A stretch of 64,000 nt of DNA from an uncultured Candidatus Melainabacteria bacterium. Its GTDB lineage: Bacteria > Cyanobacteriota > Vampirovibrionia > Gastranaerophilales > Gastranaerophilaceae. The translations under genes and the position numbers were made by a program. Location: contig CAMUPF010000001.1 in the NCBI GenBank assembly GCA_947090755.1, positions 62,001 through 126,000 on the forward strand. Direction: 5' to 3'. The notes beneath the pieces were generated by a model. It was not told the DNA's origin. It ran no database searches and saw nothing but the letters and a program-made list of their open reading frames with translations. Below, in pieces: positions 23,534 to 31,672 of the stretch. Within the stretch, counting starts at the first letter, position 1. Each line of letters opens with the position of its first letter.

Positions 23534-24190
23534 TTACTCCTTATAATTTCTAATCTGGTTTCTTCCGTTTTCTTTTGCACGATAAAGTGCAGAATCTGCA
23601 AAAGAGAGAAGTTCAACGGCATCTTCGGCTTCTTCAACATCAGAGGAATATCCGAGGCTTATTGTAACTTTTAAGTCTTGTGTTTTAAATTTAAAGGTAT
23701 TTGATTCAATTTTCTCTCTAAGACGCTCCAGAGGGATTCTGGCTGCCTCTGCGTTGGTTTCTGTAAGAATTATAACAAACTCTTCGCCGCCGTATCTGAA
23801 TACTATATCAGTTTTTCTAAAACTTTCATTCAACAGGAAGGCTACTTCTTTGAGAATCTTGTCGCCGCAAAGATGGCCGTAAGTATCGTTAATTTTTTTA
23901 AAGAAGTCTATATCTACAATTGCAAAGGTTAAGTCGCTTTTATAGCGTGTAGCACGCAAAAATTCGCGGTCTGCGCATTGTTCAAAGTGTCTGCGGTTAT
24001 AAAGTCCGGTAAGAGCGTCGGTTATACTTAATTCTTTTGTCCTTGAATACATAAAATTTATTTTACGTATAACATCAAGCTTATTGTCTTCGGGTACGTC
24101 AAAATTTTCTATAATACTTTGAATATTTTGTTGAATTTCGTCCAGAACTTCATCTGAAAAATTAAAAGAGATGTCGTCTTTCATAACCAT
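23534..24190 (-). CDS. GGDEF-domain diguanylate cyclase
   Basis: A 218-residue soluble protein. ATG 24190 is chosen because CAGGAG lies five bases upstream; a longer in-frame start at 24253 has none. A short helical N-terminus (about 55 residues) is followed by a GGDEF domain: LTGLYNRRHFEQ, DIDFFKKINDTYGH and GGEEF at 134-138. The upstream RKTD is the RxxD inhibitory site. All residues needed to make c-di-GMP from GTP appear intact. There is no membrane segment or recognised sensory domain. It is the only c-di-GMP synthase in the window and might supply the signal for the PilZ domain of the adhesin; this is inference. Confidence 0.93.
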   Translation of the reverse strand: MVMKDDISFNFSDEVLDEIQQNIQSIIENFDVPEDNKLDVIRKINFMYSRTKELSITDALTGLYNRRHFEQCADREFLRATRYKSDLTFAIVDIDFFKKINDTYGHLCGDKILKEVAFLLNESFRKTDIVFRYGGEEFVIILTETNAEAARIPLERLREKIESNTFKFKTQDLKVTISLGYSSDVEEAEDAVELLSFADSALYRAKENGRNQIRNYKE

Positions 24191-24328
24191 GTTAACTCCT
24201 GTGAATATAGTATAACATAAATGATGCTTTTTTGACTTTGAATTTATAATCATTAATCTATTTGGAGGATAACAAATTAAGACGTTGTGCTAGAATAAAA
24301 AGTGTAGAATTAAGACTTGGCGGTGGAT

Positions 24329-25093
24329 ATGTTTTCAGGCTTTATTCAAAATTTGTTAAATACCGGCGGACAGAGCGCAGCTATGCAAAGAGCGGCGCAG
24401 ATGAATGCACATTTAAACAGACTTTATCCGACGGCGGGTACTCCGCAGGGGGGCGTTCAAGCACCGTTGACTAATGCGGATTTGCCGGTCAACATGCCTA
24501 AAACTTTTAATGAAGCATTGCAAAGTTCCATGCCGCAGTCTGTAAATTTTGGACAACTTTTAATTAATCCAAAGGTTAAAAAAGTTAATGCAGTACTTAC
24601 AAATCCGCAGAGCATGACGGATATTGATGATGTGCATGCTGAAATAGAGGCTTTGCAGCGTACAAATTTGAATAAAAGTATTGAGCAAATGAATTCTGTC
24701 AGCGCAAAACCTGTTGGAAAACATCAGCTTACAGGTTTGATTTCTCAAATATGTAATAAGCATGGTGTGGATGTGAACCTTGTTAATGCGATTATCAGGC
24801 AGGAGTCTAATTTTAATCCGAATGCAACTTCAAAAGCCGGTGCTATGGGGCTAATGCAATTAATGCCTACGACCGCAAAAAGTTTAGGCGTAAAAGATCC
24901 TTATAATTCTGTGCAAAATATTGATGGCGGAGTAAGATATTTGAAGTCAATGCTCCAACGATATAACGGAAACGTTATCCTTGCGCTTGCGGCATATAAT
25001 GCCGGCCCCGGAACCGTTGATAAGTATGAAGGCGTACCGCCGTATAAAGAAACTCAGCAGTATGTAAGAAATATTTTGGCAAATTACTTATAA
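24329..25093 (+). CDS. Lytic transglycosylase (SLT domain)
   Basis: A 254-residue protein. The C-terminal half, from about residue 135, is a soluble lytic transglycosylase domain: [24 protein letters not shown] with catalytic E159, then [26 protein letters not shown] and [15 protein letters not shown]. It cleaves the glycan strands of peptidoglycan. The N-terminal 130 residues lack a signal peptide and are rich in Asn, Gln and Met. The start is uncertain: TTG 24317 is in frame, has a TAGAAT box six bases upstream and could be a leaderless start; ATG 24329 has only GGTGG nearby. Absence of a signal peptide means export must use another route or the start is misread. Confidence 0.92.
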   Translation: MFSGFIQNLLNTGGQSAAMQRAAQMNAHLNRLYPTAGTPQGGVQAPLTNADLPVNMPKTFNEALQSSMPQSVNFGQLLINPKVKKVNAVLTNPQSMTDIDDVHAEIEALQRTNLNKSIEQMNSVSAKPVGKHQLTGLISQICNKHGVDVNLVNAIIRQESNFNPNATSKAGAMGLMQLMPTTAKSLGVKDPYNSVQNIDGGVRYLKSMLQRYNGNVILALAAYNAGPGTVDKYEGVPPYKETQQYVRNILANYL

Positions 25094-25159
25094 ACACTTA
25101 CCCTTTTTATGTTTTTTTGATACAATGGACATATCAACATATAAAAGGGGATATTTTAA

Positions 25160-26515
25160 ATGAAATTTTCATCATCTTTTAAGGTAGGATTGCTGGCATT
25201 TATCTCACTTGTATTGCTTCTTGGCGTGGTAATAAGAGTAAAAGGGCGTACGTTTTCGAATGCTGAGCGTGTAGAAATACGTTTTAAGGATGTAAACGGC
25301 ATGCGTCCGGGGGCGGCTGTTCAGATGATGGGGATGAGAGTCGGTCAGGTTGAAGAAATTGAACCCGTGATATCCGAAACAGAAAATTACGTTAAAGTTA
25401 AATTTGTTATTACCGATTCTGATGTTAATATCCCGAAAGCTTCTGCGTTTTCTATCCAGCAGTCAGGGCTGATTGGTGAATTATTCCTTGAGGTTACACC
25501 GCCGAAAACCAGAACTGTTTATCTGCCTATGGTTACAAAAGATATTTTGTATCAGGATGATGTTGTTAAAATGAAGCTTGATGATAAGGTTTATGATGTC
25601 GGTAAAATTAAAGACATTAAAGTTGTTTCAAGCGAACTTGTTCCATATTATCTGCGCGAAATTGTAGACACAAATTATGCATATAAAGTTGATTATATCG
25701 TTGATTTGCCGGGGCTTATACTGCCGGAATTTTTGAAGGGAAAACTTCTTACAAGCAAAAAAGATGGAAATTCTATGTTGCTTTCGACTCTTGATGATGT
25801 GGTTTTACCTTATCCTACTCAGGATTCGCCTTACACAATTATAGAGCCGATGAGAATCGCTGATTTTATGGAATGGCAATATAGAGCGGCTGAGGGGCTT
25901 ACTGAAACAAACAAAAAGATTAACGAACTTTTGTCAAACGAGCTTATCAGTGAACTTCAAAAATCTGTCGGAAATATTAATTCATTGACTTCTGATGCCA
26001 GTGAAGTTCTTGCAAAAATAAATACATTTATGGAAGATGATTTGGACAACCTTATTAAAATTGCTGATAGTGCAACAAAGGATTTCCATGAACTATCCGG
26101 TTCGCTTAACAAACTTCTTGAGGATAAAGATGTTAAAAAAGCAGTTTTACAAACCGCCGATTCGTTTAATACTTTATCTAAAAATATTGATACTCTGTTC
26201 GGTGACGACACTTCTTCACAAAAACTTGCAGAAGATTTCAGAGCGATAATTGCTAATATGAATGAAATCAGCAAATTTGTCGGTACAATGACTAAGGATG
26301 ATAATTTAAAGGGCAGTATAAATTCTTCAATCAAGAATCTTAATAACGCAATGCTTGATATTTCTACCGCGCTTGCGCCTCTGAACAGTGTTAACTGTGA
26401 AAATAAAACAGAAATTCAGGCGATGATTGACGATGCAACTGTCACTACCGCAAATTTAAGAAAATTTTCTGAAAAGCTTAACAAAAGATTCCTGTTATTC
26501 CGCTTAATGTTCTAG
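25160..26515 (+). CDS. mlaD: MCE/MlaD-family lipid-transport substrate-binding protein
   Basis: A 451-residue protein with one N-terminal membrane helix (residues about 9-26) and an MCE domain from about 38 to 115 (VEIRFKDVNGMRPGAAVQMMGMRVGQVEEI, quoted here in part: FKDVNGMRPGAAVQ). The rest is long amphipathic helix and coiled coil (IADFMEW to the end), as in chloroplast TGD2 and cyanobacterial homologues, and is much longer than E. coli MlaD (about 180). It would form a hexamer that moves lipids between inner and outer membrane with the ATPase and permease encoded at 46048-47595. The ribosome site is AAAAGGGGA. It is followed by lpxK after eight bases. Confidence 0.9.
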   Translation: MKFSSSFKVGLLAFISLVLLLGVVIRVKGRTFSNAERVEIRFKDVNGMRPGAAVQMMGMRVGQVEEIEPVISETENYVKVKFVITDSDVNIPKASAFSIQQSGLIGELFLEVTPPKTRTVYLPMVTKDILYQDDVVKMKLDDKVYDVGKIKDIKVVSSELVPYYLREIVDTNYAYKVDYIVDLPGLILPEFLKGKLLTSKKDGNSMLLSTLDDVVLPYPTQDSPYTIIEPMRIADFMEWQYRAAEGLTETNKKINELLSNELISELQKSVGNINSLTSDASEVLAKINTFMEDDLDNLIKIADSATKDFHELSGSLNKLLEDKDVKKAVLQTADSFNTLSKNIDTLFGDDTSSQKLAEDFRAIIANMNEISKFVGTMTKDDNLKGSINSSIKNLNNAMLDISTALAPLNSVNCENKTEIQAMIDDATVTTANLRKFSEKLNKRFLLFRLMF

Positions 26516-26523
26516 GACAAATA

Positions 26524-27561
26524 ATGAATTTAGACAATTTTAAAACTGAAATAACAAATTTTCACTATAAAAGACCGGATAAAATTCCGGCAGTGGTGAA
26601 ACCTTTGTTGAAGTTCTCGTCATTTTTTTACGACGCGGTAACGATAGTACGTAATTTTTTATACGACAGATATATTTTACCGGTTAATTGTGTAAGTGCA
26701 AAAGTGATTTCAGTGGGTAATATTACGACCGGCGGCGTAGGGAAGACTCCTGTTGTTGCGCAAATCGCTAATTATTATGCCCAGGATCCGGATGAAAAGG
26801 TTTGTATAATTTCGCGCGGCTATGGCGGACATCTAGATAATAAAAACGTAAATATAATAAAAATTGATGGCGATATAAAATGCGACGCATATTATGCCGG
26901 CGATGAGCCGTTTTGGCTTGCGGAGAATACTTTACCATCAGTTATGGTTTTGACGTGTTCTGACCGCTGTAAAGCGGCGGATTTTGCGGTTAATCAACAT
27001 CAGGTAACTAAAATTATTCTTGATGATGCTTTTCAGCATAGAAAAATTAATCGTGACACTGATATTGTACTGGTTGACAGTGAAATGAAATTTGGTAATG
27101 AAACGGTACTTCCGTACGGGCCGCTCCGTGAAAATCTTGCCGGCCTCAATAGAGCGGATATGATTTACATAGTAAGTAAAAATACTGTTCATAAAAAAGC
27201 GGAACAATTTGCGCGGATTATGGCTAAAAAACTTCAAAAAGAGGTTAGAATCTGCCGCGTTGAACCTGATATTGTATACAACATTAAGACAAATGAAATT
27301 CTTGATAAGTCTGAGCCTGTAACTGCCCTGTGTGCAATCGGACAGCCGGAACAATTTTTTAAATTTTTGGATGATTATAATGTTGTGAACAGGATTATTT
27401 TTGAAGACCACTACACATATACGCGTGAAGACATTGCACAAATAAAAGGTAAAATTGTTACTACTGAAAAAGACGCTGTCAAACTCCGTAGATTTGGATT
27501 CAACAACGTCTATGCAATGAAATTAAAAACCGAATTTGATTGCCGCGGTTTATTAAATTAG
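26524..27561 (+). CDS. lpxK: Tetraacyldisaccharide 4'-kinase
   Basis: A 345-residue membrane-associated kinase that adds the 4'-phosphate to the lipid A precursor. The P-loop is in SVGNITTGGVGKTPVV. Other family marks are IISRGYGGH, GDEPFWLA, ILDDAFQHRKINRD, ILPYGPLREN-like LPYGPLREN, and FEDHYTYTREDI. The N-terminal part has the amphipathic membrane-binding helix (LLKFSSFFYDAVTIVRNFLYD). Its presence shows that the organism makes lipid A and so has an outer membrane. It is in an operon with mlaD, linking lipid A synthesis with lipid transport. Confidence 0.95.
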   Translation: MNLDNFKTEITNFHYKRPDKIPAVVKPLLKFSSFFYDAVTIVRNFLYDRYILPVNCVSAKVISVGNITTGGVGKTPVVAQIANYYAQDPDEKVCIISRGYGGHLDNKNVNIIKIDGDIKCDAYYAGDEPFWLAENTLPSVMVLTCSDRCKAADFAVNQHQVTKIILDDAFQHRKINRDTDIVLVDSEMKFGNETVLPYGPLRENLAGLNRADMIYIVSKNTVHKKAEQFARIMAKKLQKEVRICRVEPDIVYNIKTNEILDKSEPVTALCAIGQPEQFFKFLDDYNVVNRIIFEDHYTYTREDIAQIKGKIVTTEKDAVKLRRFGFNNVYAMKLKTEFDCRGLLN

Positions 27562-27582
27562 ACCTGTTTACGGGCGTCCGCG

Positions 27583-27819
27583 TTAAACTTCAATAAATAG
27601 TCTTTGGCCGACGATATTTTGTTTACCGTTGTGATAACCGGCAAAATAACCGCCGCGAACCGGATTATTTTTCCCGTAATTATTTGAAATAGTATGACCG
27701 TTATATGTTACAAACGGATTGTTATCGTAAGATGATGTAGATGTTCTAACCGGAGTCACGACCGCCGGCTGTGCATTCGGTACAAACGCACGTGCTAATA
27801 AATTCACAAGACCTGCCAT
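27583..27819 (-). CDS. Small protein of unknown function
   Basis: A 78-residue protein with an acceptable ribosome site (GAGAGG six bases before the ATG). It has a short hydrophobic N-terminus (MAGLVNLLARAF), a Ser/Thr/Tyr/Asn-rich middle and no cysteine. It is not recognised. It is convergent to lpxK and divergent from the PurD-like gene. Confidence 0.55.
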   Translation of the reverse strand: MAGLVNLLARAFVPNAQPAVVTPVRTSTSSYDNNPFVTYNGHTISNNYGKNNPVRGGYFAGYHNGKQNIVGQRLFIEV

Positions 27820-27930
27820 ATAACCTCTCTTCTGATATTATCTTAATGAACTTTTCTTGTTTGTCATCATTGTAGCATATAATCTATGAAAATTTAATAT
27901 AACTTTACGAAAATCCACCTTTTTATGTAG

Positions 27931-27936
27931 TATAAT
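27931..27936 (+). promoter_or_regulatory. TATAAT box close to the start codon (possible leaderless transcript)
   Basis: TATAAT ends nine bases before ATG 27946, so transcription should start within a few bases of the ATG. No Shine-Dalgarno sequence lies between. No clear -35 box. Confidence 0.5.
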
Positions 27937-27945
27937 GTAATAGTT

Positions 27946-29154
27946 ATGGAAAAGAAAAAGAACATTTTAGTCGTCGGAAATACTATTTCTGCGCTTTCAT
28001 TGATTAAAAAATTAAGAGATTTGGCCGGTGAAATTTACGTTACAGGCTGTGACGCAAACATGCCGGAATATGTACAAATGGTCGATATCAGAGAGGACAA
28101 ACCGGAAGAATTACTTTCATTCGCGCTTGAAAAAGCAATTGATATAACAATTTTACTTTCTAAAAAAGCGATTAAATCTGATGTTGCAGGATTATTTAGC
28201 GCAAACGGTCAAATGGTTTTCGGGCCTGATTCTGATAGCGCGAAACAGATTATCGATGAAGGGCTGACTAAAAAGTTTCTGTATAAAATGCGTGTGCCGA
28301 CATCAAAATTCGGTGTATTTGAAAAGCTGCAACTTGCCGCAGATTATTTGAAAACGGCAAATTTTCCGCTTGTGATTAAAACAGCAGAACCTGAAAGCGA
28401 GCGTGATTTGTTTGCATGCCCGACCGTTTCTGTTGCAAATATTGCAATAAATGATTTGTTTTTCAAGGCTGAACCCAAAGTTGTAATAGAGGAATTTATC
28501 TCAGGGCATAATTTTACGCATTATATTGTGACCGATGGGTATAAGGCTTTGCCTGTTGGAACTGTAACTACACATCAATTTTCGGATGAAACAAACGGCG
28601 GTTACCTTACAAAAGGCTCCGGAGCCAGCATGCCGGATTTTAAAGTTACAAAGGAAATAGAAAAACGATTAATGCGCGATGTTGTTTCCCGTGCATTAAC
28701 AACTCTTGAAACCTGCGGCCATCCTTATGTCGGTATTCTCGGGTTTAATTGTGTCTTAACAGAAGATAAAATTTTTGTGCAGAGTATCTCTCCTTTTGTC
28801 GAAGACGCACATGCGGCTGTCGTTTATAATTCACTTGATGAAAACCTTTTGACTCTTTTTGAAGCATGCGCGATGGGTGTTTTTGCCGATGATTATGAAG
28901 AGATTAAAACAAATAATCTGGCGTCCGTGTCTGTAACCCTATTTTCACGTTATGAGGGGAAAGAAATTAAGGGCGTTGAAAGCTTAGATGAACCTGAAAA
29001 CCTTAATTTGTATGGCTATAAAACCCGTAAAGGCGTGATAGGAACACTTAGCGCATCAGCAAGCACAATTTCCCGTGCCAGAGAAAAACTTGCAGATGAG
29101 ATTGAAAATATTACTTTTGACGGCATGAAATTTAGAAAAGATTTGATTGTTTAA
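27946..29154 (+). CDS. Divergent PurD-like ATP-grasp protein
   Basis: A 402-residue protein with the overall layout of phosphoribosylamine-glycine ligase (PurD): an N-terminal Rossmann-like part (NILVVGNTISALSLIKKL), FGPDSDSAKQIIDEGLTKKFL in place of the usual GPxxxAAQLEGSK, an ATP-grasp core (FPLVIKTAEPE, VVIEEFISGHNFTHYIV) and the C-terminal domain. Several motifs are altered. The start lacks GxGGREHAL, TGGMGAY is replaced by YLTKGSGASMPDF, and the metal-binding ExNxRxGDPE region reads VQSISPFVEDA. It may therefore be a paralogue with a different substrate or weak activity. It appears to be transcribed leaderless from the TATAAT at 27931. Confidence 0.75.
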   Translation: MEKKKNILVVGNTISALSLIKKLRDLAGEIYVTGCDANMPEYVQMVDIREDKPEELLSFALEKAIDITILLSKKAIKSDVAGLFSANGQMVFGPDSDSAKQIIDEGLTKKFLYKMRVPTSKFGVFEKLQLAADYLKTANFPLVIKTAEPESERDLFACPTVSVANIAINDLFFKAEPKVVIEEFISGHNFTHYIVTDGYKALPVGTVTTHQFSDETNGGYLTKGSGASMPDFKVTKEIEKRLMRDVVSRALTTLETCGHPYVGILGFNCVLTEDKIFVQSISPFVEDAHAAVVYNSLDENLLTLFEACAMGVFADDYEEIKTNNLASVSVTLFSRYEGKEIKGVESLDEPENLNLYGYKTRKGVIGTLSASASTISRAREKLADEIENITFDGMKFRKDLIV

Positions 29155-29156
29155 CT

Positions 29157-30557
29157 TTATTTATTAAAGAATTTCATAATTTTATCAAGCCAGCCTTCTG
29201 AGGTGTCTTCACTTTCCAGACCGTTTATTTTAGCCAGTTTCGCCTTTATAGCCTCGTTTTTGGCTAAATCGTTGCTGTATTTGAGAAATTCAGTATAATA
29301 TTCAACCGCAGACGGATAGTTTTTCATTTTTTGATAAGCAACTGCGAGTTTTTCAAGGCACTCTGTGTTTTTACTGTCAAGCGATAGAACCTTTTCCAAA
29401 TAGTCTGTTTGGGCCCTGTAATCTCCGATAGATTCTCTAAAATCAGCCAATTTTAGCAGTGCAGATTTGTCGTTTGGATTAAATTGTGCCATTTTTTCAT
29501 AAAATTCCATTGCATGGTTGCGGTCATTGTTTGCTTCGAGAAGTGTTGCAAGCGCGTTTACTACCTCTATGTTTTCAGGGTTAACTTTATGTGCCTGAAG
29601 ATATTCGTTGATTGCAATATCGCCTTCCCCTTTTAACAAATGGTATTTCGCCCAGTTTAAAAGTTCATTAAACTCATCCCCCTTGTTCTCAAAAATAAGC
29701 GCCTTCATCTGGAAGTACAGCGGTGAATTTTTCTCCAGTTCATTATATTTTTCGATAAACTCAAAGGCTTTATCATAATTTTCATTCATAAACTCAACCT
29801 GAGCTTTTAGAACGTAAAGTTGCGGTTCTTTTTCGTATTTTTTTTCAACATCATCAAGAAGGGCAATTGCAGTTTTGAGTTCTCCCAATTCAAGATAACA
29901 TTTAATCTTTAAGAGTTCATTTTCCGTAATATCAATAGCCTTCTGGTAATCACCGTTTTTAAGGTAGAGTTGGGCCAGAATTTCCTGAACGCCGCGGTTT
30001 TCAACGCCGTTTTTCATTGCCTGTTCAAGCGTAGAAATGCCGGCTGTAATTATGTTCTGCCGAAGATAAATGTTTGCAAGTTTAACATAAGCTGCTTCGT
30101 TTTTGCGGTCGTGATCAAGAATCTTTAAGTATTCGTCAATAGCTTTATTATCGTTTTTCAAAAGTTCATAAAGCCCTGCAATAGCAAAACGTGTAACAAT
30201 AATTTCTTCTTCTTTATCCGTGTTTGCAATCGCTTTTTTATAGTCATTAACAGCATATTCATACTGTTGTTCTAGGCTTTTCATGTTGCCGCGATACGTA
30301 TAATACTTGAATTTATCTGTAGTATAGTAAATATCGCATAATTGTTCGTAAGCCATTGAATTTGTTGCATCAAATTCAAGAATTTTAGAGTAATAATTAG
30401 CTGCATCGTCTTTATTCCCAAGCATAGAACTCAAGTGGCCTAAACGCTCCATAATACCTAAATCCTTAGGCATTTGTTCGTGAAGCTTCTTGTATTCTTC
30501 AAGCGCTAATTCGTATTGTTCATTCTCTTCGTATTGCTCTGCTAATTGTATACTCAT
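29157..30557 (-). CDS. Cytoplasmic TPR-repeat protein
   Basis: A 466-residue protein made almost entirely of tetratricopeptide repeats, about eleven, for example YELALEEYKKLHEQMP, KDDAANYYSKILEFDATN, NKAIDEYLKILDHDRKN and YPSAVEYYTEFLKYS. It has no signal peptide or membrane segment. TPR proteins are scaffolds. The only hint of a partner is its position between the PurD-like gene and the coiled-coil gene at 30719. The final W-L-D-K-I-M-K-F-F-N-K helix is amphipathic. Confidence 0.9.
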   Translation of the reverse strand: MSIQLAEQYEENEQYELALEEYKKLHEQMPKDLGIMERLGHLSSMLGNKDDAANYYSKILEFDATNSMAYEQLCDIYYTTDKFKYYTYRGNMKSLEQQYEYAVNDYKKAIANTDKEEEIIVTRFAIAGLYELLKNDNKAIDEYLKILDHDRKNEAAYVKLANIYLRQNIITAGISTLEQAMKNGVENRGVQEILAQLYLKNGDYQKAIDITENELLKIKCYLELGELKTAIALLDDVEKKYEKEPQLYVLKAQVEFMNENYDKAFEFIEKYNELEKNSPLYFQMKALIFENKGDEFNELLNWAKYHLLKGEGDIAINEYLQAHKVNPENIEVVNALATLLEANNDRNHAMEFYEKMAQFNPNDKSALLKLADFRESIGDYRAQTDYLEKVLSLDSKNTECLEKLAVAYQKMKNYPSAVEYYTEFLKYSNDLAKNEAIKAKLAKINGLESEDTSEGWLDKIMKFFNK

Positions 30558-30718
30558 AAATATCCCCTTTTTCCAAGTCTTTCAATGGATTTATTATAAC
30601 GTAAAAATTGAAAAATTTCTATATTACCATGAAGGGGAAATTTTGTATTAACAAATGTAAATAAAATTAAAGGGTTAAGCCGCGTAAGCCGATAACAATA
30701 ATAAGATAAGGACTAACT

Positions 30719-31621
30719 ATGGGATTATCGGCTTCACAAGCAAGATTATTGAGTGTTACACAGCGGATTAACAACAATGAGTTGAAATCCGAGATTCTGG
30801 CGAACAATAAAATCCGGCTTTCTCAGGACGGATCGCGCGCCAGCGAAAAGTATATGAACGCTCTTTCTGCCAAAAAACTTGAATATAAAGTTTATAAACA
30901 GTCAGGAGATATGGAAGTCGTATCTCTTACTTTCAACGCTTTGACCGGATATAGTGATTTGAAAAATCAGTATGCAGTAATGAGTACTAACGGGCAGGTA
31001 TATGTTTCCGCGGATGATGCAAAGAATTATCAAAACGCTAATAATCTTTATGAGTTTTTACAAGCCTATAAACTTATTGAAGAAGGTGATGACGGAGGTT
31101 ATAAGCTTCTTGATGATAAAAAGGCCCAGTGGTATACAAACCTCTGGTATAAAATGGATGGACAAAACCAAGTTGATATCCGTTTTACCGGATTTGGTGA
31201 TGATGAGCAAAGAACATATCAGGATTTTAAAACAATAACTAAACAGGTTGGTTCAGGTAATTACTTACTTTTAGACGATGTACTGGCCGGTAGTTCTAAC
31301 TGGCTGCAATTTGCGCTTGAAAACGGGCTGGCCGTATTAACCAGAATTCAAAGTGATACATCGGCCGAGAGCAAGCATTTCTGGTCTGATATTGAATATA
31401 CGAGCGCGACAGATATTATAGAATCTGACGCGAGCGAAAGGGTTCAACGCGCGGAAGTTGAGTACCAGCAAACAACAAAGCGTATTCAGGCTGAAGACAA
31501 GAAACTGGATTTAGAGATTAAAAAACTTGATACAGAGCACTCTTCGTTAAAAACAGAATATGATTCGATAAAAAATGTTTTAGGTAAAAATGTTGAGCGT
31601 TCATTTAGTGCATTTTCATAA
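30719..31621 (+). CDS. Coiled-coil protein, paralogue of the protein at 20068
   Basis: A 300-residue protein starting MGLSASQARLLSVTQR and ending in a coiled coil with RIQAEDKKLDLEIKKLDTEH and KNVERSFSAFS. The protein at 20068 has the same ends around a different middle. The middle here is acidic with many Tyr, Asp and Trp. No signal peptide or membrane helix. It has an AAGGA-type ribosome site (ATAAGGACTAACT) and its own terminator. The function is unknown; the conserved termini suggest assembly into a polymer or recognition by a dedicated export or chaperone system. Confidence 0.75.
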   Translation: MGLSASQARLLSVTQRINNNELKSEILANNKIRLSQDGSRASEKYMNALSAKKLEYKVYKQSGDMEVVSLTFNALTGYSDLKNQYAVMSTNGQVYVSADDAKNYQNANNLYEFLQAYKLIEEGDDGGYKLLDDKKAQWYTNLWYKMDGQNQVDIRFTGFGDDEQRTYQDFKTITKQVGSGNYLLLDDVLAGSSNWLQFALENGLAVLTRIQSDTSAESKHFWSDIEYTSATDIIESDASERVQRAEVEYQQTTKRIQAEDKKLDLEIKKLDTEHSSLKTEYDSIKNVLGKNVERSFSAFS

Positions 31622-31623
31622 TA

Positions 31624-31654
31624 AAAAAGACGGGTTTAAAACCCGCCTTTTTAT
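31624..31654 (+). terminator. Bidirectional terminator between 30719 gene and fusA
   Basis: AAAAAGACGGGTTT, short loop, AAACCCGCCTTTTT. A strong stem with an A-run on one side and a T-run on the other, between two convergent genes, so it can serve both. Confidence 0.9.
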
Positions 31655-31672
31655 ATGAGCATCTGCTTACGC

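Noticed and set aside
24448-24453. Run of six G in the lytic transglycosylase gene as a third slippage site
   Set aside because: Six bases are too short for frequent slippage, and the gene is in frame on both sides.
24262-24474. Open frame of 70 codons overlapping the lytic transglycosylase start
   Set aside because: It reads the same DNA in another frame, and the product is Arg/Ser-rich without any pattern, whereas the transglycosylase frame has a complete domain.
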